Shown: positions 1 to 15,265, numbered from the stretch's first letter. The stretch is DNA of 15,882 nt from Spirogloea muscicola (GCA_009602725.1 WELB01000190.1:196837-212718); one strand, 5' to 3'. Notes: generated by a model from the sequence alone, not told the origin. Numbers and translations are program-made.

Positions 1-62
1 CCAGCGCCGCCGCCGCCGTCGCCGCGGCGGTGGCCATGGCGGCGGGCCCCGCGGCGGGCGAG
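1..62. repeat. CGG/CCG-rich low-complexity stretch
   Basis: Nearly pure G and C with CCG/CGG triplet runs. All three plus frames are open at the left edge: one Pro/Arg-rich, one Arg/Gly-rich, one Ala-rich. All end within or just after the telomere-like repeats. It could be the end of a low-complexity exon or a GC-rich subtelomeric repeat; the window is too short to decide. Confidence 0.5.
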
Positions 63-64
63 GG

Positions 65-90
65 CCCTAAACCCTAAACCTGAGCCCTAG
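65..90 (-). repeat. Telomere-type TTTAGGG repeats (short, degenerate)
   Basis: Two perfect CCCTAAA units lie at 65-71 and 72-78, followed by degenerate CCTGAG and CCCTAG. The G-rich strand is the minus strand, giving TTTAGGG as in plants and many green algae. With only two exact units this is an interstitial or degenerated patch, not a telomere end. It lies directly at the 3' end of the minus-strand LINE array, which suggests the array inserted into or beside telomeric repeats. Confidence 0.8.
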
Positions 91-214
91 CTAAGAGAGA
101 AGGAAAATGCGTGTATATTAAGAGATGGGGAGGCCATGTGTGGCCAAGTACAAAGGCAAGCACATTGGACAAATGTACGTCACCTGCTGCTAAGCTGACC
201 CGCTCAGTAACCAC
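91..214 (-). pseudogene. LINE tail T1: last codons plus 3'UTR
   Basis: Only the final codons (S-R-G-Y) and the TGA at 204-206 remain of the ORF. The 3'UTR runs from 203 to about 91 and ends in a CCTTCTC pyrimidine stretch just before the telomere-like repeats. Its UTR shares TGGCCAAGTACAAAGGCAAG (plus-strand sense, 141-160) with the UTR of T4 (873-892), so T1 and T4 belong to one subfamily. It is joined at 215 to the pyrimidine end of the preceding unit. Confidence 0.6.
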
Positions 215-263
215 GAGAAGGCGCGCGGTGCGCATGGAATGGAAAGGGAGGCCAATTCTAGCC
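215..263 (-). repeat. UTR direct repeat, copy A
   Basis: About 49 nt strongly similar to 401-448 in the same orientation, sharing gagaaggcgcgcgg, gcgcat and gggaggccaattc. Both copies are the terminal part of a LINE 3'UTR in the minus-strand sense. In copy A the next truncated ORF follows directly; in copy B the ATGGGCGAGCCTTCTTC terminus is still present. Confidence 0.75.
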
Positions 264-383
264 TTACAAATGCCTTTTAAACTGGGTAATGAGCTGGCTA
301 AGGGGGACACTGATATCCCCGAGTAAGCACATGCATATCTGACAAGCTATACTGAGGAGCCGAACCACCACCACGGAAGAGAA
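215..383 (-). pseudogene. LINE tail T2: C-terminal signature with lost stop, plus 3'UTR
   Basis: The minus strand at 348-313 encodes S-L-S-D-M-H-V-L-T-R-G-Y, the family C-terminus. The next codon (310-312) is CAG, so the usual stop is lost. Upstream homology to T3 extends to about 380, where the CTTCTTC end of the next unit begins. The 3'UTR includes one of the two direct repeats (215-263) shared with T3's UTR. It is a dead fragment. Confidence 0.6.
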
Positions 384-690
384 GAAGGCTCGCCCATAGA
401 GAGAAGGCGCGCGGGGCGCATGAATTGAAAGGGAGGCCAATTCAAGCCAATACATTGTTCAGGCAGAGTCGAGTGCAGACTAAACAATGCTACATAATAC
501 GGAGACCTAATCTAAGGCACCTAAGATGACATTAGTACCCACGGGTGAGCACAAACAAATCTGACAAGCTAACTTGGGGAGCTGGAGCGCCGCCACGAAA
601 GCCGGAGGCCTGACTTAGAGCGCGCCCTGCACGTTGATGAAGAGCCAATGCTTGCGAGCGCTGCAAACTAAGCGAGAGCCGCATTCTATA
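384..690 (-). pseudogene. LINE tail T3: in-frame 52-codon ORF end plus 3'UTR
   Basis: The minus strand from 690 to the TAA at 532-534 is open for 52 codons with no start codon of its own. It begins Y-R-M-R-L-S, continues with S-L-Q-R-S-Q and R-A-G-R-A-L, and ends S-L-S-D-L-F-V-L-T-R-G-Y. This matches, over its whole length, the C-terminal region of the RLE copies at 1534-1869 and 2019-2486. The 3'UTR runs 531-384 and ends in the ATGGGCGAGCCTTCTTC terminus. Function of this C-terminal region is unknown. The first codons coincide with the truncation point of the copy at 15584-15742. Confidence 0.7.
401..448 (-). repeat. UTR direct repeat, copy B
   Basis: Partner of 215-263, with a few substitutions. 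It is followed on the minus strand by the fuller LINE terminus (402 down to 384), showing what the complete 3' end of this UTR variant looks like. Confidence 0.75.
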
Positions 691-694
691 ATAC

Positions 695-730
695 ATACAC
701 GAAGAAATACACGAAATTCAAATACACGAA
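695..730. repeat. Short tandem repeat, ATACACGAA units
   Basis: ATACACGAA occurs at 695-703, 707-715 and 722-730, spaced 12 and 15 nt apart. It sits between the 5' truncation point of T3 and the plus-oriented UTR ends. It may be filler DNA made at the junction. Confidence 0.7.
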
Positions 731-735
731 ATTTT

Positions 736-868
736 CTTTCTCTATGGGCGAGCCTTCTTCTTAGGCCCATTCGAACCTTTGTAAATTCTTTTGGGCTGGC
801 TTTTCGCATTATCCATTCTTTTTGGGCTGGCTTTGCCAGCCCCTCTTTCTCTATGGGCGAGCCTTCTT
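736..868 (+). mobile_element. Two tandem LINE 3'UTR ends, plus orientation
   Basis: A 24-nt sequence containing ATGGGCGAGCCTTCTT is repeated exactly at 736-759 and 845-868. Between them are two partial UTR ends, each with an ATTCTTTTGGGCTGG-type core (about 785-800 and 815-830). The second has the full hairpin. The block is inverted relative to the surrounding minus-strand array. It contains no coding sequence. Confidence 0.65.
824..842 (+). other. 3'-terminal hairpin of LINE UTR
   Basis: GGGCTGGCTTTGCCAGCCC is a perfect 8-bp stem with a TTT loop. The same hairpin, or variants with other loops, recurs at 1301-1315, 1967-1986, 2543-2561, 2814-2832 and 13588-13606, each time shortly before a LINE copy ends. 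It probably marks the RNA structure used to start reverse transcription in this poly(A)-less family (inference). Confidence 0.65.
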
Positions 869-870
869 TT

Positions 871-1236
871 AATGGCCAAGTACAAAGGCAAGCAAGCACA
901 TCTAAATATCTACATAACCTACAGCAGGTTGACCCGCTCAAAATCCACGGGTCAAAACATAAAGGTCGCTAACCGATGCATGAATACTAGATGTCAGGTA
1001 CGAAGCCCTGCTGTCACCAACGGAGCATGTGCGCGGCCAGCTCCGCAGGGTCGGCGTGCCGGGCGCCGCACTCGCACTGTGTGACACCTGTAAGGCAGGG
1101 AGGGAGGAGCCCCAAGAGCCGATGCACCGCCGTCCGGTAGACCTCGTCGGGCATGGTAAGTGCTGCATAGAGTGGGAGCGCTTGGAGCCACGCCGCCGCC
1201 CCAGGGGAAGAGGCGGAGAGAAGCCGAGCCGAGCCG
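871..1236 (-). pseudogene. LINE copy T4: zinc-finger module fused by deletion to C-terminal tail
   Basis: On the minus strand 1190-1014 encodes A-W-L-Q-A-L-P, then A-A-L-T-M-P-D-E-V, H-R-L-L-G-L-L-P and C-E-C-G followed by a histidine, ending at an in-frame TGA (1014-1016). This order is typical of the stretch between the RT and the CCHC finger plus RLE domain in non-LTR elements. The RLE itself is missing: the sequence jumps to S-V-S-D-L-Y-V-L-T-R-G-F and a TGA at 938-940. The 3'UTR (937-871) matches T1. The copy is inactive through internal deletion, a stop and 5' truncation. Confidence 0.65.
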
Positions 1237-1315
1237 AGAGTAGAGGAGTCCTTCCTCGGCATCTCATTCTTCGGCTTTGGACATTGTCCATTCTTTTTGG
1301 GCTGGCTTTGCCAGC
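1237..1315 (+). repeat. 79-nt LINE 3'UTR segment, exact inverted match to 2545-2623
   Basis: Identical at all 79 positions, by eye, to the reverse complement of 2545-2623. It carries GGACATTGTCC and the GCTGGCTTTGCCAGC hairpin. It is the 3' portion of the LINE UTR without its final terminus. No insertion event can be reconstructed for it alone. Confidence 0.85.
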
Positions 1316-1389
1316 GAAGAAAGAAGAAAAGGGCTCGCCCATTGAGGATAGGGGCTGGAGGGGCTTTGCCAGCCCCTCCAGCGGACCGC
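1316..1389. repeat. Compound hairpin junction upstream of RLE copy P1
   Basis: The minus-oriented UTR terminus (GGGCTCGCCCATTGAGGATA in plus sense, 1331-1350) meets an 11-bp perfect stem: GCTGGAGGGGC at 1354-1364 pairs with GCCCCTCCAGC at 1372-1382 around a 7-nt loop. The block mixes plus and minus UTR ends and looks like repeated insertion or foldback repair. P1 coding starts immediately after it. Confidence 0.6.
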
Positions 1390-1869
1390 TTCCCATGATC
1401 TTTTGCGCGATGGTATGCAGGGGGTGTTCATAGAGGCGGGCTTCAAGGTGGCGGTGGAGTGCTCCTCAGTCATGCCCATCCTGCGGGGCGAGGACGGCCG
1501 GTCGCACACCCGACGCGCCGACCTGGTCGCTAGGCGGCCAAGCACTCCGACCACCCACCTGCCGACGAGTTCGTCCCCTTGGCGGTGGACGTGCACGGGG
1601 CTCTTGGGTCCCAGTGGCTTGACCTGTTGGCTAGGCTTGCGCGGCGGGCTGTGTCCCGCAGACGCGGCGAGCCAGCCGACTTCAACGCCGCGGGCTCGTG
1701 GGCTCAAGTATATCGGATGCGCCTCTCTGTATCCCTGCAGCGGTCCATGGCCCACGCTCTGCATCTGCGAGCTGGCCGTGCTCTCGCTGCGGGCTCTGGC
1801 TTTCGTCAGGGTGATAGCTTCCCGGCAGCTAGTCTGTCGGATCTGAGGCTCCTCACTCGTACTTACTAA
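1390..1869 (+). pseudogene. LINE ORF 3' end, copy P1 (RLE domain, internal deletion)
   Basis: The first frame (1394-1531) encodes H-D-L-L-R-D, A-G-F-K-V-A-V-E and R-R-A-D-L-V. This fits the conserved RH...E...(P/R)D block of the C-terminal restriction-like endonuclease of R2/NeSL-type elements. A deletion then shifts the frame and removes the second catalytic Asp region. The second frame (1534-1869) resumes with A-A-K-H-S-D-H-P, F-V-P-L-A-V-D-V-H-G, F-N-A-A-G-S, Y-R-M-R-L and S-L-Q-R-S, and ends L-L-T-R-T-Y-TAA. In the family the RLE nicks the target for target-primed reverse transcription. This copy cannot encode the intact protein. The RLE reading is by motif order only. Confidence 0.7.
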
Positions 1870-2018
1870 GTAATCCATCCTCCCCCTGTTTTACCATAGC
1901 ATCCTCAGGCCCCTTTGTAGCTGCTCACCGCTCTTAGGCCCCTCTAAACCTTTGTGAATTCTTTTTGGGCTGGCTTCTCACAGCCCTTGCCCCCATTGGG
2001 AGTGCCACTTCTTCTATT
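1870..2018 (+). mobile_element. 3'UTR of LINE copy P1 with terminal hairpin
   Basis: This follows the P1 stop and has no ORF. It contains CTTAGGCCCC, an AACCTTTGTGAATTC block also seen near 773-787, then GGGCTG...CAGCCC (1967-1986) and a degenerate terminus CCATTGGGAGTGCCACTTCTTC-like (about 1993-2013). The next truncated ORF (P2) starts within a few bases of it. This is the clearest plus-strand head-to-tail junction in the window. Confidence 0.65.
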
Positions 2019-2486
2019 CCGCCCGGCGGCGGTCCCCGCATCATCGCTGATGTGGTGACAACGGACAGCTACGACTCCGGCAACCCCACCAGGTCGGCGT
2101 CGTTTGCAGGGCATGCGGTAGGCCTGGCAGCCCGGGCAAAAGAGAAAAAGTATGCCGATCACCCGGTCGGTGATGAGTTCGCGGCCCTGGCGATCGATGT
2201 TCACGGGGTCTTCGGCAGCCGCTGGCTGGATCTCCTCCAGCGGCTTGCTCGTCAGGCTATTGATCGGCGGTCGGGTCCGCCCGGGGCGCTGCCCGGCTTC
2301 AACGCCGCCGGGTCGCTCGCCCAGGTCTTTCGCATGCGCTTGGCGGCATCGTTCCAGCGCTCCCTTGCCCACGCTGTCCACACGCGCGCAGGACGCGCTC
2401 TGGCCGCTGCCTCCGGGTCTCGGCGGAGTGCCTCCTTCCCTGCCTCGAGCTACTCGGACCTGATGTTGCTCACTCGCGGGTACTGA
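2019..2486 (+). pseudogene. LINE ORF 3' end, copy P2 (RLE C-terminal half, in frame)
   Basis: An open frame runs through to TGA at 2484-2486. It starts at about P-P-G-G-G-P-R, where homology to the copy at 13037-13390 begins. Order: I-I-A-D-V-V-T-T-D, A-G-H-A-V, A-K-E-K-K-Y-A-D-H-P, A-I-D-V-H-G, G-S-R-W-L-D-L-L, F-N-A-A-G-S, F-R-M-R-L, Q-R-S-L-A-H-A-V, R-A-G-R-A-L and S-Y-S-D-L-M-L-L-T-R-G-Y. The D-V-V and K-x-x-K-Y pair fit the D...K part of a PD-(D/E)xK nuclease. It is the best-preserved copy here but lacks the RT and the finger, so it is 5'-truncated. The stretch from 1965 is also open, but that part is UTR of P1. Confidence 0.75.
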
Positions 2487-2517
2487 GCTTCCCTAGTATG
2501 CTGTCGTGATTGGTAGA
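2353..2517 (+). repeat. Inverted repeat, left arm (165 nt)
   Basis: Pairs base for base with 2621-2785 without gaps. The single mismatch I find is 2501 (C) against 2637. It covers the last 44 codons of P2, its stop and the first 31 nt of its UTR. Confidence 0.95.
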
Positions 2518-2542
2518 AGAAGGCTCGCCCATAGAGAAAGAG

Positions 2543-2561
2543 GGGCTGGCAAAGCCAGCCC
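2543..2561 (-). other. 3'-terminal hairpin of LINE UTR (unit Y)
   Basis: Perfect 8-bp stem around a 3-nt loop, the exact reverse complement of the hairpin at 824-842. It lies 25 nt before the unit's 3' end on the minus strand. Confidence 0.65.
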
Positions 2562-2620
2562 AAAAAGAATGGACAATGTCCAAAGCCGAAGAATGAGATG
2601 CCGAGGAAGGACTCCTCTAC

Positions 2621-2785
2621 TCTACCAATCACGACAACATACTAGGGAAGCTCAGTACCCGCGAGTGAGCAACATCAGGTCCGAGTAGCTCGAGGCAGGG
2701 AAGGAGGCACTCCGCCGAGACCCGGAGGCAGCGGCCAGAGCGCGTCCTGCGCGCGTGTGGACAGCGTGGGCAAGGGAGCGCTGGA
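2621..2785 (-). repeat. Inverted repeat, right arm (165 nt)
   Basis: Partner of 2353-2517, separated from it by a 103-nt spacer that is LINE UTR. One mismatch in 165 positions by eye. Confidence 0.95.
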
Positions 2786-2890
2786 GAAGAAAGTGCTCGC
2801 CCATTGAGAATAGGGGCTGGAACAACCAGCCCGGAAAAGAATGAACAGAGTACGAGAAGGGGGCCAGGGGAAGCGCTAAGTAACAGAAAC
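2786..2890 (-). mobile_element. LINE 3'UTR end on the left side of the A-tract
   Basis: Minus-strand UTR with CTTAGCGCTTCC, GGCCCCC, TTCATTCTTTT, a hairpin variant with a 7-bp stem and AACAA loop (2814-2832) and the ATGGGCGAGC...CTTTCTTC terminus. It then joins unit Y directly. The stem is kept although the loop differs from other copies, which supports a conserved RNA structure. Its upstream part is repeated on the far side of the A-tract (12941-13001). Confidence 0.65.
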
Positions 2891-13036
<10,146 letters not shown>

Positions 13037-13390
13037 TCAGTAACCCCTGCTAAGCAGCCGCAAATCAGCGAGGCTAGGGTCCTGGAAGTGGGTCCCCTGG
13101 ACATAGAACCTGCTGCGTTGAAGTCAGCCTGCTCCCCGTGGTACCGGCAGGATACAGTGCTGCGTGAGAGCCGGTGGAGAAGCTCGAGCCACCGAGTGCC
13201 AAAAGCCCCGTGAACATCGATGGCGGTGGGGAAAAATCGTCCTCCCTGCGGGTGGTCCGCATAACACAACTCCTTGGCCTGACCGGCACATGCCATTGCA
13301 TGCCCGGCCTCGGAGGCAGAGAGCGTGGAGTGGCACGGTCGAAGGAGTTCGTTGTCACCACATCCAGGACGAGGCGCAGTCCGCAAGCCA
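13037..13390 (-). pseudogene. LINE ORF 3' end, copy X (RLE domain, frameshift and deletion)
   Basis: Minus strand. One frame gives L-D-V-V-T-T-N-S-F-D-R (about 13370-13327). A frameshift leads to A-G-H-A-M, A-K-E-L-C-Y-A-D-H-P, A-I-D-V-H-G-A-F-G, R-W-L-E-L-L and F-N-A-A-G-S (to about 13110). A deletion of roughly 45 codons then joins to S-L-A-D-L-R-L-L-S-R-G-Y and TGA at 13037-13039. The motif order is that of P2, but with a Cys where P2 has the second Lys of K-x-x-K-Y. Non-functional. 5'-truncated near 13380-13390. Confidence 0.7.
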
Positions 13391-13494
13391 GTGGAATGGC
13401 CAGGAGTTCACCCGCCTGAACGCGGAATACCAGACCAAGAGTATGGACGAGGTCTAACCCACACGGCTATGCACGAGTTACAGCGGAGGGGAGC
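13391..13494 (-). mobile_element. Presumed UTR of copy V, no hairpin seen
   Basis: Between the stop of copy V and the truncated start of copy X. I see no GGGCTGG hairpin or CTTCTTC terminus, so the UTR is cut short, diverged or replaced. The plus strand is open across part of it (to 13457), but I do not recognise the product and leave it uncalled. Confidence 0.35.
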
Positions 13495-13566
13495 TCAGTA
13501 TCCCCGAGTCAGCAACAGCAAGTCGGAGTAACTTGCAGCTGGAAAAGAGGAACCCTGACGACGCAG
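13495..13566 (-). pseudogene. LINE tail V: last 23 codons
   Basis: The minus strand encodes R-R-Q-G-S-S-F-P-A-A-S-Y-S-D-L-L-L-L-T-R-G-Y with TGA at 13495-13497, matching F-R-Q-G-D-S-F-P-A-A-S-L-S-D-L in P1. The open frame extends to 13686, but beyond about 13566 it reads the UTR of unit W. A clear head-to-tail junction. Confidence 0.7.
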
Positions 13567-13812
13567 CCTCTTCAAGGAGAGGGCGATGGCTGTGAGTGAC
13601 CAGCCCAGAGAAAGAAGGACAAAACTTCGAAGGGGCCAGAAAAGCGAAGAAGCACACAGCAACTCAAGTTGCCACTGGACAATCAATCGCCCCTGCTAAG
13701 CAGCCGCAGGTCAGAGAAACTAGTATCCAGGTAGCGGATCCCTGGCCAGAGCCAGAGGCTGCAGCCCAAGCGCGACAAGCGCGCAGGACAATGCAACGCC
13801 AGATATCCTCGC
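13567..13812 (-). pseudogene. LINE tail W: truncated C-terminus plus hairpin-ended 3'UTR
   Basis: The minus strand at about 13812-13683 carries A-L-H, then A-A-A-S-G-S-G-Q-G-S in one frame and S-F-S-D-L-R-L-L-S-R-G-D and TGA (13683-13685) in another, so it is frameshifted. The UTR (13682-13567) has GTGTGCTTC, GGCCCCTTCG and the hairpin variant at 13588-13606, then joins copy V. The 5' truncation meets the left arm of the protease element near 13810. Confidence 0.65.
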
Positions 13813-14293
13813 AGCCCTCCAACCGAGCGCAGCAAATGATTCCCCTTAGTTGCCGTGGTAAGCAACACTCAAGGAAGCATCCAAGTCTACACAGGCACCG
13901 AGAATTAGACACCTTCATCGGTACTCCTGGACACGAGTGCACAGCTGACCTTCATACTTTGACGTTATGCTGTACAAGTAAAGTTGGGGAGAACCGCATG
14001 TGACTCGGAATAATGTCAGGATCAGACTTGCCACTGGTGGCACCGACAGTGTAGTTGGAGTCACCAAGCGTCCTTTGTGTTATACTTTACATGCACAATA
14101 TCCAGGTAAGCACAGTTTTTGCTCCACCGTATGCATGATAACCCGAGCCGCAACATGTGAAATATTGTTGGGCACGGAAATCTTGGTTCCATCGGGAATC
14201 GGTATGTAATGTAAGTAGCACGGTATTGACCAGGATGGGGACTGTCAGGTACTCGTATGGTACCATTGCCTCTGTCAAGGGGTGGAGTCCAAT
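13808..14293 (+). repeat. Large imperfect inverted repeat, left arm (protease element)
   Basis: Pairs with 14419-14890. Anchors: GCAGCCCTCCAAC (13811) with GCAGTCCTCCAAC read from 14887; TAAAGTTGGGG, GTTGGAGTCAC and ACGGAAATCTTGGTTC in the middle; TCAGGTACTCG (14245) and GGAGTCCAAT (14284) near the centre. Similarity is clear but diverged, with small indels. Confidence 0.85.
13843..14209 (+). pseudogene. Retropepsin-like aspartic protease region, left copy (active-site G to S)
   Basis: The plus frame at 13918-13950 reads S-V-L-L-D-T-S-A-Q, which aligns with the catalytic L-L-D-T-G-A-Q of the other copy; here Gly of D-T-G is Ser. After frame changes, 14000-14209 encodes A-T-G-G-T-D, V-V-G-V-T-K and T-C-E-I-L-L-G-T-E-I-L-V-P. 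The last has the I-L-L-G core of retropepsins. Upstream, S-C-R-G-K-Q-H-S-R-K-H matches S-C-Y-G-G-Q-H-S-G-K-H in the other copy and may be a decayed gag zinc knuckle. Base composition is less GC-rich than the LINE copies. Most likely from an LTR retrotransposon; no RT or integrase is adjacent. Confidence 0.65.
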
Positions 14294-14418
14294 CACAGAC
14301 AAACCAATACCAGTATCATTCCCACAGTGGCCCACAATGGTCCATGGTCTCCATTGGACACACTGGTCCCGGTTTGGCTGGATGAATTGTCACGACACTC
14401 GTACTAGCTGAGTTGCTA
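14294..14418. other. Centre of the protease inverted repeat
   Basis: 125 nt between the well-matched arms. Weak inverted similarity seems to continue inward toward the near-palindrome TCCATGGTCTCCATTGGA at 14341-14358, so the two copies may have met with little true spacer. No gene seen. Confidence 0.4.
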
Positions 14419-14890
14419 ATTGGACTCCTCTCCCTCTATGTAGGCAATGTCACCCCACGAGTACCTGATAGTCTCCATGCTGGTCGTTACCATGCCACTT
14501 CGGCATTTTAGTGTTACTGAATCCTAATGAACCAAGATTTCCGTGGCCAACAAGATATTACATGTCGTAGCTCATGCATACAGCGGAGTACGCTGACTTG
14601 GATCTTGTGCATTTGAAGTAGTGCACACAGAGGATGCTTAGTGACTCCGACTACATTGTCGGTGCGATCAGTGGCGGCTTCGATCCTGGCCAAATTGTGA
14701 TGTACATGATTTATCCCCAACTTTAGCTGTACAGCAAATGTCGACCATCAAGATTGGCTGTGCACCTGTGTCCAGAAGTACCATTGAAGGTGTCTTAGTC
14801 TCACTGTCAACTCTTGCATGCTTTCCCGAGTGTTGTCCACCATAGCAACTGAGGGACTTTGTTCGGTGCGCTCAGTTGGAGGACTGCGTG
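14419..14890 (-). repeat. Large imperfect inverted repeat, right arm (protease element)
   Basis: Reverse-complement partner of 13808-14293. The arms converge: protease reading runs inward from both sides. Unlike the 165-nt repeat at 2353-2785, this one is old and substituted. Confidence 0.85.
14514..14866 (-). pseudogene. Retropepsin-like aspartic protease region, right copy (D-T-G retained)
   Basis: The minus strand encodes S-C-Y-G-G-Q-H-S-G-K-H (about 14856-14824), then T-P-S-M-V-L-L-D-T-G-A-Q-P-I-L-M, with the D-T-G-A codons at 14772-14761. In other frames come N-V-V-G-V-T-K-H-P-L and T-C-N-I-L-L-A-T-E-I-L-V. So the catalytic triplet is intact, the I-L-L-G glycine is Ala, and frameshifts and stops break the ORF. 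In active elements this enzyme, as a dimer, cuts the Gag-Pol polyprotein; this copy cannot do so as it stands. Confidence 0.7.
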
Positions 14891-15265
14891 GACCCAGCAC
14901 ATCCAACAAGTGAGCCGGTGGTTAGCGGTCCAGGCGACATCGTCCGGCATGGCCAGCGCAGCGTGAATGGGAGCGCTGTCAACGATATTGCCGCCCTCTG
15001 GGGAGGAAGCCGCCTATGGCCGGGCGCCCACGAAGGTCGCCTCGGGTAAGAGCTACAAAGCCTGGTCGAAGGCCGCCTCCTCCACCTCCGCCATGCACCG
15101 CGCCTGAGCACGCAGTTGGGAAGTCGTGAGCGAGGTGCGCAAATGGGACTGCCCGCAGCACCGGGTTAGGGTGGGCCGCCAGCAGCACACTCGCGGGCTG
15201 AACGGAGGGCCGCCTGGAAAGGGCAGCGGGCCGGTCTGCACGCCAGCTGCCACATTGCTTTGCAA
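14880..15265 (-). pseudogene. LINE post-RT fragment, copy U
   Basis: On the minus strand one frame (15265-15053) contains H-L-R-T-S-L and F-D-Q-A-L and ends at TAG. Another (15013-14880) contains S-P-E-G-G-N-I-V-D, A-P-I-H-A-A-L-A-M-P-D-D-V and H-R-L-T-C-W. The A-A-L-x-M-P-D-x-V...H-R-L block matches copy T4 (1190-1100). This is the region after the RT palm in non-LTR ORFs. Stops and frame changes make it a fossil. On its downstream side it meets the protease element near 14890. The upstream limit is uncertain. Confidence 0.5.

Larger units (their letters stand above)
91..1236 (-). mobile_element. Head-to-tail array of 5'-truncated LINE 3' ends ending at telomere-type repeats
   Basis: Read on the minus strand this is a series of units, each made of a truncated ORF end, a stop, a 3'UTR and a pyrimidine-rich terminus, joined to the next truncated ORF end. 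Stops, or the position where the stop should be, fall at 938, 532, 310 and 204. Units of one orientation joined tail to truncated head, with TTTAGGG after the last, fit repeated insertion of a telomere-linked non-LTR element into its own copies. A plus-oriented pair of UTR ends (736-868) interrupts the array. The family assignment rests on the shared C-terminal signature, not on a database search. Confidence 0.65.
2518..2785 (-). pseudogene. LINE tail Y: minus-strand near-identical copy of the P2 3' end with complete 3'UTR
   Basis: The minus strand from 2785 reads the family C-terminus in frame (Q-R-S-L-A-H-A-V to L-L-T-R-G-Y) to a TGA at 2652-2654. Its 134-nt 3'UTR ends at 2518 with GGACATTGTCC, the GGGCTGGC hairpin (2543-2561) and the ATGGGCGAGCCTTCTTC terminus. 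This is the most complete 3' end in the window and defines the UTR. It is 5'-truncated at 2785, where the CTTTCTTC end of another minus-strand unit abuts it. Confidence 0.75.

Noticed and set aside
65-90. A true chromosome end
   Set aside because: Only two exact TTTAGGG units, then degenerate ones, with GC-rich sequence continuing on the other side. It is interstitial or degenerated.
736-868. CRISPR-like direct repeats
   Set aside because: Only two copies of the 24-nt repeat, with a spacer that is itself LINE UTR, in a eukaryote-type context.
938-1396. 152-codon minus-strand open frame as a gene
   Set aside because: It crosses a UTR hairpin block, a plus-oriented UTR segment and two parts of T4 in changing frames. 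Only its last dozen codons follow the family.
1264-1878. 204-codon minus-strand open frame opposite P1
   Set aside because: It is antisense to the recognisable RLE motifs of P1 and has no motif of its own.
1944-2381. 145-codon minus-strand open frame opposite P2
   Set aside because: Antisense shadow of P2 in GC-rich DNA.
13430-13445. A host exon in the plus frame ending near 13457
   Set aside because: The peptide is too short, has no splice or domain support, and lies between two LINE fragments.
13164-13457. 97-codon plus-strand open frame across copy X and its junction
   Set aside because: Mostly antisense to the X ORF. The final part (to 13457) is not antisense to a known motif, but it has no recognisable domain.
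13808-14890. Terminal inverted repeats of a DNA transposon
   Set aside because: The arms are coding remnants of an aspartic protease, not terminal repeats. No transposase and no clear target-site duplication were seen.
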